64,000 bases of DNA, taken from positions 496,001 through 560,000 of the forward strand of contig NZ_QOZG01000001.1 of assembly GCF_003335045.1 (NCBI RefSeq), given 5' to 3'. The notes below the pieces were generated by a model. It saw nothing but the letters and a program-made list of their open reading frames with translations, did not search any database and had not been told where the DNA came from. Each line of letters begins with the position of its first letter. Position 1 is the stretch's first letter. The position numbers were made by a program, and so were the translations under genes. This document shows, piece by piece, positions 20,100 to 28,962 of this stretch. This DNA is from Paramesorhizobium salinisoli (lineage in GTDB: Bacteria; Pseudomonadota; Alphaproteobacteria; Rhizobiales; Rhizobiaceae).

Positions 20100-21146
20100 T
20101 CAGCTACGGCTCCCCACCAGCAGCGCGTAAGTGCCGGGGAATGTCCGGCGCGCAATCGTATTCGACAAGAGCAGGAGCACCCCTCCTATCCCCAGTGCGC
20201 CGGCATAGAAGATCACATATTCATGGAAATCGATGCGGTTCCACACCATCCAGAGCAGCAGCAGAACCGGGTAATGGGTACAGAAAATCCAGAAGCTCAG
20301 CCCCTTCGTTCTCGCCAGCTGCTGCCCGATCTGCGAGCGGATCAGCAAGGCTGACAGGGCCCAGAAACCTGGAATGCCAACCAGGATGAAGACATTGCGG
20401 GTTACGTCCAGCCAATAGGGATAGTCCGGGCCATACTGGTAAAGCGCGGCGGCGAGCCCTGCGCTGGTTACGAGAAAAGCTGCGAAAACCGGCGCCGCAT
20501 AGCTATCCATCTTCTTGATATCCACCTTGTGTATGGCGAAGAACATGCCAAGGGCGAAACTGAGCAGGATCGACTTGCGCAGCACTATATGGATGGAAAC
20601 GGGCATGACCGTCAGCATCAGGAGAAACGTCAGGGTGGTAAGCGGATAGCGCTTCACCAGCAGCGCCAGGACCGGAGAAAGCAGGATGCAGACGAAGAGG
20701 TCGCGCAGAAAATAGAGCGGCAGGTTGATCGGCTCGCCATCCAGCGCGAAAATCAGGTTGAGCAATTCTGAAAGTCGCACATGGATGACATCAGGCAGAT
20801 AACCCTCCCCGATGCCGCGGCTTTGCGCGACATAAACGAAGAGGAAGAATGCACTGTTCCAGATCAGCAGAGGCAGCACGATGCTTTGCATCTTGCGTCC
20901 CAGGGTTCTCGGATAGTTGAATTTTTCAAACCCGTTGCGCAACAGGAGATAGCCCGAAATCGCGCTGAGACATGGCACGCCCACCCTGAACACGCTTTCG
21001 GCAAGAAAAACCCGTAGCCAGTCGATGATCCCGTTTTCCCCATGGAACGGCGCCGTTTCCGGTCCGTAGGGTATATGAACCAACACGATGCCGCATATGA
21101 GCGTTATCCGGAGCAGATCGATCCGGGCGGATATGTCAGTATCCAT
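20100..21146 (-). CDS. exoH: ExoH: succinoglycan succinyltransferase (acyltransferase 3 family)
   Basis: 348-aa integral membrane acyltransferase with about ten hydrophobic helices. RIDLLRITLICGIVLVHIPY near the N-terminus contains the R-x10-H motif typical of the acyltransferase-3 family. ISGYLLLRNG near 63-72 is also characteristic. By position beside exoK it corresponds to ExoH, which adds the succinyl group to the repeat unit; ExoZ at 28.96 kb is the partner acetyltransferase. Succinylation is what makes the polymer sensitive to ExoK in S. meliloti. First gene of the leftward exoHKLAMONP unit. Confidence 0.9.
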   Translation of the reverse strand: MDTDISARIDLLRITLICGIVLVHIPYGPETAPFHGENGIIDWLRVFLAESVFRVGVPCLSAISGYLLLRNGFEKFNYPRTLGRKMQSIVLPLLIWNSAFFLFVYVAQSRGIGEGYLPDVIHVRLSELLNLIFALDGEPINLPLYFLRDLFVCILLSPVLALLVKRYPLTTLTFLLMLTVMPVSIHIVLRKSILLSFALGMFFAIHKVDIKKMDSYAAPVFAAFLVTSAGLAAALYQYGPDYPYWLDVTRNVFILVGIPGFWALSALLIRSQIGQQLARTKGLSFWIFCTHYPVLLLLWMVWNRIDFHEYVIFYAGALGIGGVLLLLSNTIARRTFPGTYALLVGSRS

Positions 21147-21236
21147 CGTCAGGGCGACACCTCTGTTTTGGCTGTGCCCCCCAAAACAGCTCGTCAGACG
21201 AATTCAGGATTAGATTTGATGCCAGTACGTTTGTTG

Positions 21237-21246
21237 TTGCACTGCA
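21237..21246 (+). promoter_or_regulatory. exo-cluster motif copy 3 (exoH promoter)
   Basis: TTGCACTGCA followed by TCAATTTC, 91 bp before the exoH start. Same motif family as the sites before exoV, exoY and exoT. Confidence 0.5.
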
Positions 21247-21425
21247 TCAATTTCATCAATGTTGGGCTCGGGTGTCAACCGGCAAAAAGTTGCCCGGCCG
21301 AGGCGGTGTTTTTCCCTTGAAAATCAACCGATCGATTTATTTGCGGTAACGCCAGGATGGATATTGCCATGGGGCAGCGCCCGATTTGCGCCATATTCGC
21401 GGGCGGACAGGGCGATTATGTCTCG

Positions 21426-21803
21426 TCAGGCGGAACCGTCCGACACAGGCTCGGCCGCTACAATGCCATTCTTGTCGGCAAAATCCGCAACTGTTTCATC
21501 CACCCCTTTGAGAAAAACAAGCTGCTTTTCCAGAAAGGCGATGCGCTGCGTGAAACTCTCCATCGTCTGCGTGAAATCATCGATCCTTGCCGAGAGTTTT
21601 TCGGTTTCTCCCTCGTTTTCCATGTTTTCCAACGAGAATGCCGCATTCATTGCGACTTCATCATAGCGGCGCTGAAAGCCGCCGCGCTCCCGCTCGATTG
21701 CCGCGCAGACTTCATCGACCGCCTGCCGGATACCCGCGAAACGCGAGATGTCGGTACGAAGATCCCTATCGGGGCTTCTTGTCCGGAAGCGAAACAGCGC
21801 CAT
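21426..21803 (-). CDS. Unrecognised 125-aa protein with coiled coil
   Basis: No family recognised. The ATG at 21803 is preceded by GAGGGGTAAGGGAA, a good binding site, while upstream starts in the frame are weaker. The N-terminal half is basic and arginine-rich (ALFRFRTRSPDRDLR). The C-terminal half is a heptad-patterned helix (LSARIDDFTQTMESFTQRIA, then FLEKQLVFLKG), probably a coiled coil. No signal peptide or membrane span. It lies between exoH and exoV, where S. meliloti has no equivalent gene, and is divergent from exoV with an exo-type motif between them. It might be a structural or regulatory accessory of EPS production; this is speculation from position. Confidence 0.6.
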   Translation of the reverse strand: MALFRFRTRSPDRDLRTDISRFAGIRQAVDEVCAAIERERGGFQRRYDEVAMNAAFSLENMENEGETEKLSARIDDFTQTMESFTQRIAFLEKQLVFLKGVDETVADFADKNGIVAAEPVSDGSA

Positions 21804-21947
21804 TTCCCTTACCCCTCTCAAGATCATACTGCTGGCACCGCCACATAACGCGCGACGCACAGACAATTGCCGAATTGCATTCGTCCCAAGCTTGTTTGTC
21901 GCGCCTGCTACTGTCAAGCACCCGCAACGATGAGCTTCATGTCTAAG

Positions 21948-21957
21948 GTGCAGCGCA
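21948..21957 (+). promoter_or_regulatory. exo-cluster motif copy 4 (exoV promoter)
   Basis: GTGCAGCGCA followed by CAATTTTTTT, 113 bp before exoV and also upstream of the divergent 125-aa gene. GTGCAGCGCAC is palindromic apart from its centre. Confidence 0.5.
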
Positions 21958-22069
21958 CAATTTTTTTGGAAATGCCTCATCTTTGTCTGTATTGTATCCT
22001 CGATTTCCGCCACATTCGTCCTCGGCTCACCCGATGCCGGTCATCCACGATCCAAGGCAGAGAGGCTTC

Positions 22070-23026
22070 ATGCGTCCGTTTCACTGGGAATCCAACCACG
22101 GAAACTTTGGAGATGATCTCAATCTCTGGCTCTGGGATTTCCTGCTTCCCGGATTGCGCGACGGCAATGACGAAATCCTCCTCGTCGGCGTCGGCACTGT
22201 TCTCAATTCGACGCTGCTGCCCAGGAACATTCTCAAGCTGGTGATCGGCAGCGGTTACGGCTATGGCACCGTGCCTCAGATTGCCGACCGCAGCGAGTGG
22301 GATATTCATGCTGTGCGCGGCCCTAAGACCGCCGCCAAGCTGGGGCTCGACGCGAAACTGGGCATCGTCGATCCGGCCGTCATGGTCACGGACATGCCCG
22401 AATTCCAGAACCTGCCGAAAAAGCACAAGGCCATTTTCATCCCGCATTGGGAATCGGCCATTGGCGGCATATGGGACAGTGTATGCAAGACCGTCGGCCT
22501 CACCTACGTCGATCCCTGCGGCGAAGCGAAATCCGTGATCCGGGAAATCGCCCAATCCGAACTGGTTGTCGCGGAATCGATGCACGCCGCCATCCTGGCC
22601 GATGCCTTCCGCGTTCCCTGGATCGCGGTGAGCACATCCGGCAACATCAACAGTTTCAAGTGGTGCGATTGGGCCGAATCCGTCGGCAGCAGCTACAAGC
22701 CGCATCAGGTTCCGGTTTCAACCCGCGCGGAAGCCATTTTCAAGGGCGAGCGGTTCTGGGGCATCAGTTACGAGAACCGCAGCCATCCCGTGACCAACAT
22801 TTTTGAAACGCGCTACACCCCTGATGGAACCCTGCTCACGGCTGGCGTAAAGCCGCTGGACTTTTCCATCAAGAACATCGCCAAGCAGGTTTTAGCCGCA
22901 CCTTCCATCCTGGCGCTGTGGCAGGCAAGCAAGGCCGAACCGAACCTCAGTCCCGATGGCCGGGTAAATGAATGCAAGGAGCGCTTCTCGGAAGCGCTTG
23001 AGGGCGTGAGACGGAAATATTTTTAG
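22070..23026 (+). CDS. exoV: ExoV: polysaccharide pyruvyltransferase
   Basis: 318 aa, polysaccharide pyruvyl transferase family. The start motif NHGNFGDDLNLWLWDFLLPG near residue 9 and LVGVGTVLN near 40, followed by VRGPKTAAKLG near 82, DPAVM near 102 and VAESMHAAILADAFRVPW near 165-182, are the family landmarks. It transfers pyruvate from phosphoenolpyruvate as a ketal onto the terminal glucose of the succinoglycan subunit. Start at 22070 follows GCAGAGAGG; open frame extends to 21983 but without a site. It ends 15 bases before the convergent exoU stop. Confidence 0.93.
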   Translation: MRPFHWESNHGNFGDDLNLWLWDFLLPGLRDGNDEILLVGVGTVLNSTLLPRNILKLVIGSGYGYGTVPQIADRSEWDIHAVRGPKTAAKLGLDAKLGIVDPAVMVTDMPEFQNLPKKHKAIFIPHWESAIGGIWDSVCKTVGLTYVDPCGEAKSVIREIAQSELVVAESMHAAILADAFRVPWIAVSTSGNINSFKWCDWAESVGSSYKPHQVPVSTRAEAIFKGERFWGISYENRSHPVTNIFETRYTPDGTLLTAGVKPLDFSIKNIAKQVLAAPSILALWQASKAEPNLSPDGRVNECKERFSEALEGVRRKYF

Positions 23027-23041
23027 GGGCCCGCGATTCCC

Positions 23042-24088
23042 CTATTCCGCCGCAGGTCCGCTGAAGAGATAGCGCAGGGCGGCAGGGGTCTCTGATGCAT
23101 CCGGCTTTGGACCGCGCTGCGGGAAAAGACCGTCCAGCTTGTCGGTGAAAATACCACCCGCCACCGGCGAAAGCGCGGAGGGATTCTTCAGGCAATAGGC
23201 CATGGCGGCGGCTATGCCCTGCTGTGACTTGGTATCCAGAAATTGGCGGTGGTGATATTTTCCACGAATATGGCGTTCATGCTGGCGCACCGCCTCCCGC
23301 GCCTCGCCGGAAAGCACGCTGCTCTCCAGCAACGCCTTGTCCGCATCGGCGAGTTGTTTGAGGTCGTCGGTTCGATGTCGCCCGCTCAACGAATCCGATC
23401 GCACCACAGCGCCATAGCCGCAATTGTTGATGATCTGGAATCGCGCACCGACTGCCAGCGCCCTGGTATAGAGATCATAGTCCTCGCCGAGGCGGAGCTT
23501 TTCATTATAGCGCAGGCCGTGGCGGTCGAGAAAATCACGGCGCATGACCGGCTTCAGGAATCCCAGTTCACCGCGCTGCCGGTTGCGGATCGAAATGTTG
23601 CGGGCGACGAATGTCGGCAGGTCGAGAAAGCGCGGATCGGCGGGAAAACGCTTGATCGACGCGGCATCGAAGCCGCTCAGCCACTTCTGGTCGATGAAGA
23701 CGATGTTGTCAGCCGCCAGATCCCACTCCTTGTCGGCCAGGAGACAGGAAAAGCGGCCGGGAAGGAAAAAATCATCCGCATCGAGAATGCTGATCAGCGG
23801 CGACGACGATGCGGAGATGGCTTGATTGCGCGCATAGGCCGGCCCCTTGTTGATATCGAAGCGGATGATGCGCAAGCGTTCGCTTCCGTCGTCGGCAACC
23901 CGCGCGGCGTGCGTTGTGCCATCACTAGAACCATCGTCGATGACGACGACTTCCGCCACATGAACATCGCCCAGCGCCGACGATATGGCTGCGCCGATAG
24001 TCCCCGCCGCGTTCTTCGCGGCGATGATGACGCAAACCCTGTCGTCCGGTCCGTTCGCACTCGTCTTGCGCTTTGCCTTGGCCACCAT
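23042..24088 (-). CDS. exoU: ExoU-like succinoglycan family-2 glucosyltransferase
   Basis: 348-aa GT-A family-2 enzyme: VCVIIAAKNAAGTIGAAISS near residue 18, IDDGSSDGT near 51, the metal-binding SILDADDFF near 100 and LRLGEDYDLYTRAL near 200. Of the seven S. meliloti sugar transferases, ExoY, A, L, M, O and W are assigned to other genes here, so this one is most likely ExoU, which adds the sixth sugar (beta-1,6 glucose). It is adjacent to exoV and exoX, as exoU is in S. meliloti. Convergent with exoV. Confidence 0.85.
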   Translation of the reverse strand: MVAKAKRKTSANGPDDRVCVIIAAKNAAGTIGAAISSALGDVHVAEVVVIDDGSSDGTTHAARVADDGSERLRIIRFDINKGPAYARNQAISASSSPLISILDADDFFLPGRFSCLLADKEWDLAADNIVFIDQKWLSGFDAASIKRFPADPRFLDLPTFVARNISIRNRQRGELGFLKPVMRRDFLDRHGLRYNEKLRLGEDYDLYTRALAVGARFQIINNCGYGAVVRSDSLSGRHRTDDLKQLADADKALLESSVLSGEAREAVRQHERHIRGKYHHRQFLDTKSQQGIAAAMAYCLKNPSALSPVAGGIFTDKLDGLFPQRGPKPDASETPAALRYLFSGPAAE

Positions 24089-24222
24089 GGAAACCTTCGT
24101 TCGCGTTCGACACCTGAACCCGCAGCGCGCGAGCAGGCTCGGCGCAAGGATACAAGTGTTTCCCTCCTCCGCAAGAGACCTGGCGGAGCGATTTCAAGCC
24201 CGGGCCGAATTTCGAGGTAAAT

Positions 24223-24495
24223 TCAGGGAGCTTTGGTCGCGGAGGTGTTGAACGGCTGCGATGGCGTTTGGGAACTTGCCTCGTCGCTCACCAGCGATTT
24301 GCGCCTTTCGGCGTTTCGCGACCTCTCGCGCATCACGAGGAATAGAACCGCGCCGAAATACCCTATCTGGATGATCACCGCGCAGATCAGAGTCTCGATC
24401 ACGGCCGTCCAAAGGGAATTCGACATCATATAGGTCGTGACCGCAAAGGCGATCAACACACCGAGCATGCCCACCAGAAACTTTGGAAATCTCAT
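24223..24495 (-). CDS. exoX: ExoX: small membrane repressor of exopolysaccharide synthesis
   Basis: 90 aa. RFPKFLVGMLGVLIAFAVTT and AVIETLICAVIIQIGYFGAV are two membrane spans, followed by a basic, polar tail (RERSRNAERRKS). This matches the ExoX/PsiA/SyrA exopolysaccharide repressor family. ExoX inhibits EPS output after transcription, apparently by acting on ExoY in proportion to their ratio. It is divergent from exoY across a long AT-rich gap. I start at the ATG of 24495; the frame is open to 24672 but the extra 59 residues look non-coding. Confidence 0.85.
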   Translation of the reverse strand: MRFPKFLVGMLGVLIAFAVTTYMMSNSLWTAVIETLICAVIIQIGYFGAVLFLVMRERSRNAERRKSLVSDEASSQTPSQPFNTSATKAP

Positions 24496-25286
24496 ATCGT
24501 TATGCCCCCATTCCCTACCCGAGTTGGGGCCTTCCAAACTGCTGCATCTTCTGCCTCCCTCCACACCCATGTAAACACGCATGTGGAAACCCGCTTTCGT
24601 TATATTGGCCCCGCCCCTATCATTGGGAGAAGGCTTTGAAATTGTATTAAAGCTGCGTACCCTATGCAACATATAGTTTTAACCTGGTTTTTGCGTCTCT
24701 GTTCCCCGAAGAAAAATAATTATGAACAGCAACCAAGAAAACGCACCCACGGGACCAGCTCATCAACCTTGCCCTGCTTTGCTTTAACGGCAAGGTACAA
24801 TCAAAAATTGCGAGCCACGCGCAGTAATATTGGCATGGTTTCTTGGTCGAATGCAAACAGGGTATTTAAAGTATTAACGAGGTCAGTTTTGCATAGTCGA
24901 CAACATGCGCTAAGCTGCGCAGTAGTATTAATATAAAAATCTGAATTCTAATGAATACATAGTATATCTCTGTATAGATTGGTTAATTCTATCACACATC
25001 GGAAACATAACTTAATGTAAACTTCATACACACGATATTACCTCGCATTACAATATTTTATCTCAATGATCTCCCGCTATTTGTTGGGTGCAAGTTATTG
25101 AAAAATAGTCCCTAAATCATCTTGACGCCCCATTTGTTACTCGACGGATTCACAAAAATGCCCAATTATACAATCATTACATGCCCTGCAAATGTGTGAG
25201 CATGTTGCGAACAACAGCCTGTTGCATTGCACAAAATTCATGTTATCGTTCGCGTGACCATTCGTATCCTTTCATGGAGCAGCATA
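24496..25286. other. AT-rich exoX-exoY intergenic regulatory region (791 bp)
   Basis: No convincing gene. By eye the stretch 24600-25200 is much richer in A/T than the rest of the window, with many short A and T runs. It separates exoX from exoY, the two genes whose balance sets EPS output in rhizobia. Such regions commonly hold several promoters and AT-rich binding sites for MucR/Ros-type regulators; no site could be defined with confidence except the TTGCATTGCA motif at its right end. Confidence 0.7.
25222..25231 (+). promoter_or_regulatory. exo-cluster motif copy 5 (exoY promoter)
   Basis: TTGCATTGCA followed by CAAAATTC, 56 bp before the exoY start. Same core as copy 6 in front of exoZ. 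Confidence 0.5.
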
Positions 25287-25967
25287 ATGAAGCCTGCAAC
25301 GAAGTTGGCCAGTTTTCCCTTTTTTCGACCGTCGGAAAAAACGGAAAAACTCCCTGTTGGCGGAGTCCTGAAGCGAACTTTCGATGTGATCGGCGCGACT
25401 GCCGGTCTCATTCTTCTCAGCCCGCTTTTTCTTTTGGTGGCGCTCCTGGTTAAATTTTCCGACGGTGGATCTGTGTTTTACGGTCACCGACGGATCGGTC
25501 GGGATGGAAATCCGTTCTTCTGCATGAAGTTTCGCACGATGGTGCGAGACGGCGATGCTGTACTGCTCGCCCATTTCGCCGCAAATCCTGAAGCGCGCGC
25601 GGAATGGCAAGCCACCCGCAAGCTGCAGAAGGACCCACGGGTCACCAATGTTGGCGCGGTCCTGCGCAAGCTGAGCCTCGACGAGTTGCCGCAGCTTGTG
25701 AATGTGCTGCGCGGCGAAATGAGCCTCGTTGGACCCCGTCCTGTCGTTAAGGACGAGATCGACCTCTATGGCACAGCCGCTGTGTATTATTTCAAGTCGC
25801 GGCCCGGCCTGACCGGCGTATGGCAGATCAGTGGCCGCAACGACGTTTCCTATGACGATCGCATCGCTTTCGACAGGCATTATGTTGAGAATTGGTCCTT
25901 TCAGAAGGACATCTTGATCATTCTCAAGACCATTCCTGCCGTTTGCGCATCGCGCGGATCTTATTGA
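25287..25967 (+). CDS. exoY: ExoY: undecaprenyl-phosphate galactose phosphotransferase
   Basis: 226-aa initiating sugar-phosphate transferase of the bacterial sugar transferase family. A membrane helix at about 35-58 (IGATAGLILLSPLFLLVALL) precedes the catalytic domain: FYGHRRIGRDGNPFFCMKFR near 64-83, SLDELPQLVNVLRGEMSLVG near 130-149, PRP and SRPGLTGVWQISGR near 170-183. It moves galactose-1-phosphate from UDP-galactose to the lipid carrier, starting each repeat unit. Start at 25287 follows GGAGCAGCATA. Probably co-transcribed with exoF and exoQ, although a 215-bp gap with hairpins follows. Its activity is the target of ExoX. Confidence 0.95.
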   Translation: MKPATKLASFPFFRPSEKTEKLPVGGVLKRTFDVIGATAGLILLSPLFLLVALLVKFSDGGSVFYGHRRIGRDGNPFFCMKFRTMVRDGDAVLLAHFAANPEARAEWQATRKLQKDPRVTNVGAVLRKLSLDELPQLVNVLRGEMSLVGPRPVVKDEIDLYGTAAVYYFKSRPGLTGVWQISGRNDVSYDDRIAFDRHYVENWSFQKDILIILKTIPAVCASRGSY

Positions 25968-26100
25968 GCAGCATCAGAATGGCAGACGCATAGCGGGGGC
26001 ACGCTATGAAGCGGCAGGTTCCGATCAGGAAGCTGCCGCTCATGCAAGTCAGGAATGGGACCACAATCTCTCATTCGGGCTTGCATGAAACAGATGATGA

Positions 26101-26137
26101 GAGCGGTTCTCCGTTTCGACTGAAACAGGAGCCGCTC
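26101..26137. repeat. Imperfect palindrome between exoY and exoF
   Basis: GAGCGGTTCTCCGTTTC and GAAACAGGAGCCGCTC form an imperfect hairpin; another hairpin (GCGGCAG...CTGCCGC) lies at 26011-26039. The first resembles the palindrome at 6584-6614. Either may attenuate transcription from exoY into exoF. Confidence 0.45.
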
Positions 26138-26182
26138 CTGAATTTGTAGCGTCAGGGTCTGGCCAGACTTACAGGAGACCAT

Positions 26183-27505
26183 TTGTTGAAAATTGCCCCT
26201 TTCGCCCATACCGGCCCCCGTGCCCGGTCTCGTGCCCTTCCCCTAGTGTCGAGCGACCGCTTCCAAGCCATGGCATGGTTGTCGGGCTCCCTTCTTCTCC
26301 TGTTCGCTTTGCTGTTGGCAACGTTTCCAGCCAGCGCGGCGGAATACAGGCTGGGCGCCATGGACAAGCTGTCCATCCGCGTCGTCGAATGGCAGACGGC
26401 GGAAGGAACATTCCGGGAATGGCCGACGATTACCGGCAATTATACCGTTGGGCCGTCTGGCTCCCTCTCTCTCCCCTTTACGGGTGAGTTGCAGGCCGGC
26501 GGAAAAACCACGTCCGAGATAGCCAGCGAAATCGCCAAGACACTCCAGCAGAAGTTCGGCCTTCGCGATCGTCCCGAAGCATCGGTGGAAATCGCCGAAT
26601 TCCGTCCGATTTTCGTTTCGGGCGACGTGGAGACGCCTGGAAAATATCCTTACGATCCTGAACTGACAGTTTTGAAAGCTGTAAGCCTTGCCGGTGGAAT
26701 GCGCCGTGCGGAATCGGGCCAGCGCTTTGAGCGGGATTTCCTCAATGCGCGGGGCAATTACGATGTGCTGGTCGCCGAGCGTAACAGGCTTTTGGCCAAG
26801 CGTGCCCGGCTGGAGGCGGAACTAGCCAATGCATCGACGATCAAGGTTCCGAAGGAGTTGGCTGACAATCCCAACGCACAGAAGCTGATAGACGATGAGG
26901 CGGCAATCATGCTGTCCAGGAAGGACGCGCTGACGCTTCAGCTCAATGCGCTGGACGAGCTCAAGACGCTCTATCAGAACGAGATCGTGTCGCTGGAAAA
27001 GAAGACTGTCGTCCAGAACCGGCAAAAGGATCTGATGACCAAGGAACTGGCCAGCATCGGCGGCCTCGCCGACCGGGGGCTCGTCGTCAATTCGCGCGTC
27101 ATGTCGCTCGAGACATCGGTCGCCGACATGCAGAGCAAGCTTCTCGACCTGGATACCCTTTCCCTGCGCGCCAAGCAGGAGATCAACAAGGCGACCCGCG
27201 ATGCGACCGATCTGGAAAATACCCGCAAAGCCGAACTGGCGAACGAGATGCAGGCTACCCAGGCTGCGTTTGACGAGACCGAACTCAAGCTTTCAATGTA
27301 CAAGAACCTGATGACGGAAGCGCTCGTCAATGCACCGGCCGCGGGTGCCCTTGCCGCGAGCAGCGAAAGCGAGGGCCCGACATTGGTCTACAGCATCGTC
27401 AGGAACAGCGGAAATGGTGAAACGAAGGAGCTTCAAGCAGAAGAGAACACGCCGCTCTTGCCTGGAGATCTGGTGAAGGCCGTGATCTCCAACGCGCGTT
27501 CATGA
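26183..27505 (+). CDS. exoF: ExoF: periplasmic/outer-membrane polysaccharide export protein
   Basis: 440 aa. A signal/anchor segment at residues about 30-52 (LSGSLLLLFALLLATFPASA) ends before EYRLGAMDKLSIRVVEW, the start of the polysaccharide export (Poly_export) domain; an SLBB-like FVSGDVETPGKYPYDPELTV is near 145-165, then a long coiled coil at about 195-370. This is the ExoF architecture, the OPX partner of ExoP. The frame opens with TTG-TTG at 26183, preceded by ACAGGAGACC, so a TTG start is likely; the ATG at 26270 directly before the signal peptide is the alternative. Confidence 0.92.
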   Translation: MLKIAPFAHTGPRARSRALPLVSSDRFQAMAWLSGSLLLLFALLLATFPASAAEYRLGAMDKLSIRVVEWQTAEGTFREWPTITGNYTVGPSGSLSLPFTGELQAGGKTTSEIASEIAKTLQQKFGLRDRPEASVEIAEFRPIFVSGDVETPGKYPYDPELTVLKAVSLAGGMRRAESGQRFERDFLNARGNYDVLVAERNRLLAKRARLEAELANASTIKVPKELADNPNAQKLIDDEAAIMLSRKDALTLQLNALDELKTLYQNEIVSLEKKTVVQNRQKDLMTKELASIGGLADRGLVVNSRVMSLETSVADMQSKLLDLDTLSLRAKQEINKATRDATDLENTRKAELANEMQATQAAFDETELKLSMYKNLMTEALVNAPAAGALAASSESEGPTLVYSIVRNSGNGETKELQAEENTPLLPGDLVKAVISNARS

Positions 27506-27560
27506 CAGTGGACGCCTTCTGCAGCATCCGCTCCGAAGGCTTCCCACCGGATCGGCCGCG

Positions 27561-28835
27561 ATGACGATGAGAATTGCCAAATCCACACTGGTTCAGCCCG
27601 GCGAGAATGCCTGGTACGGCACCCTTGCGGTCGCGCTTTCCGTCTTCATTTTTGCCTATTCAGCCCGCTTTGGCCAGATTTCGGTCCTCATGTTTTATGC
27701 CCTTTGGCTGCCGCTTGTACTGGTGGATTATCGGCATGTGATCGGCAATTACACCAGGTTTTCATGGATATTGGCCTTCGGGCTTTTCGCCTGCCTTTCC
27801 TTCACCTGGTCGGCGGCGCCCTCGGTCAGCCTGCGCGCCGGCATTCAATATATGACCACCATCATTTGCGCGCTGATCGCATCGCGTATCATCGATTCCA
27901 GGACACTCACGAGCGGTGTCAGCCTGGGCGTTGGATTGGTCCTGCTCTATTCGCTGACCTTCGGCCATTATCATTATGATCCGCTGGATGGCTCCTACAG
28001 CTTCGTCGGCGCTTTCTCCTCCAAGAACCAGCTCGGCTTCTTCGCGTCACTCGGCCTCTATTTCGTCTTCGCCAGCTTCTTCGTGCTGCGCACCAGTCTC
28101 ATGTGGCGCTGCGTCGCCGTTCCGCTGGGCGGCTTGTCGGCTTATTGCCTGTTGGCTTCGAGCTCAGCCACATCGATTCTCGCGACGGCCGCCACCATCA
28201 TGATCACCGCGGCTGTGGGTGTCGTCCTGAAATTCTCGCCGCGCAACCGCCGCTCTTTCTTCATCGTCGGGCTCGTTATCGCCGTGGCGGTCGCGATTGT
28301 CGCGATCAATGCAGGCGCCGTGAATCTGATCCTTGGCGCATTCGGCAAGGATACCACGCTCACGGGGCGCACCTATCTATGGGATCAAGGTTTGCGGGCC
28401 GCCCAGGAATCGCCTCTCATCGGCGTCGGATACCAAGCCTATTGGGTGCAGGGATTCTCGGAAGCCGAGCGTCTATGGGACGAGTTCTATATAGCCGCTC
28501 GCAGTGGCTTTCATTTCCACAACACCTATATCGAGGTGCTCGTCGAACTGGGCTATGTCGGGCTCATCCTTTTGAGCCTCGTTATGATGCGCGTCCTGCT
28601 CGGCTCCCTCAGGCGGCTATTGACCGAAAGCTATACGCCCCAGGCGCATCTGATGTTCGGCATCGCCATATTGTTGCTGATCCGCTCCTTCTTCGAAATC
28701 GACTTCATGACGCCCTACACGATCGGCGCGTTCCTGCTTTATTATTCAGCCGGAATTCTCGCCATACCGCAGCGTAGCGCATCAAGGGTGATGGAGCCGC
28801 CGCAACAGCCTGCGATGAGAGCAAGCCCCGGATGA
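27561..28835 (+). CDS. exoQ: ExoQ: succinoglycan polymerase (Wzy/O-antigen ligase family)
   Basis: 424-aa membrane protein with about ten to twelve hydrophobic segments and a large periplasmic loop near residues 255-325 (LTGRTYLWDQGLRAAQESPL, then GVGYQAYW and FHFHNTYIEVLVELGYVG), the Wzy_C/O-antigen ligase signature. In S. meliloti ExoQ polymerises the octasaccharide units into high-molecular-weight succinoglycan. Follows exoF after 55 bp without an evident terminator. Confidence 0.93.
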   Translation: MTMRIAKSTLVQPGENAWYGTLAVALSVFIFAYSARFGQISVLMFYALWLPLVLVDYRHVIGNYTRFSWILAFGLFACLSFTWSAAPSVSLRAGIQYMTTIICALIASRIIDSRTLTSGVSLGVGLVLLYSLTFGHYHYDPLDGSYSFVGAFSSKNQLGFFASLGLYFVFASFFVLRTSLMWRCVAVPLGGLSAYCLLASSSATSILATAATIMITAAVGVVLKFSPRNRRSFFIVGLVIAVAVAIVAINAGAVNLILGAFGKDTTLTGRTYLWDQGLRAAQESPLIGVGYQAYWVQGFSEAERLWDEFYIAARSGFHFHNTYIEVLVELGYVGLILLSLVMMRVLLGSLRRLLTESYTPQAHLMFGIAILLLIRSFFEIDFMTPYTIGAFLLYYSAGILAIPQRSASRVMEPPQQPAMRASPG

Positions 28836-28874
28836 GCGGAAACAGCTTTGGCGCTGCGCCATCCATCGTTCGCT

Positions 28875-28884
28875 GCAATGCAAT
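28875..28884 (-). promoter_or_regulatory. exo-cluster motif copy 6 (exoZ promoter)
   Basis: TTGCATTGCA on the minus strand (CTGCAATGCAA on the plus), 78 bp before exoZ. Identical core to copy 5. Confidence 0.5.
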
Positions 28885-28962
28885 ACATCTGTTGCAGGTC
28901 TTGGAAGCCGATCATAAGCTTTCGACAGTGATCGGGCACCATATCGTACGAGGGCGGACGGG

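Noticed and set aside
23025-23043. AGGGG...CCCCT hairpin between exoV and exoU
   Set aside because: Only a 5-bp stem with a 9-nt loop; too weak to call a terminator.
24664-24936. 90-codon open frame in the exoX-exoY gap
   Set aside because: Codon use is unlike the neighbours, no good start, no motif; lies in the AT-rich regulatory region.
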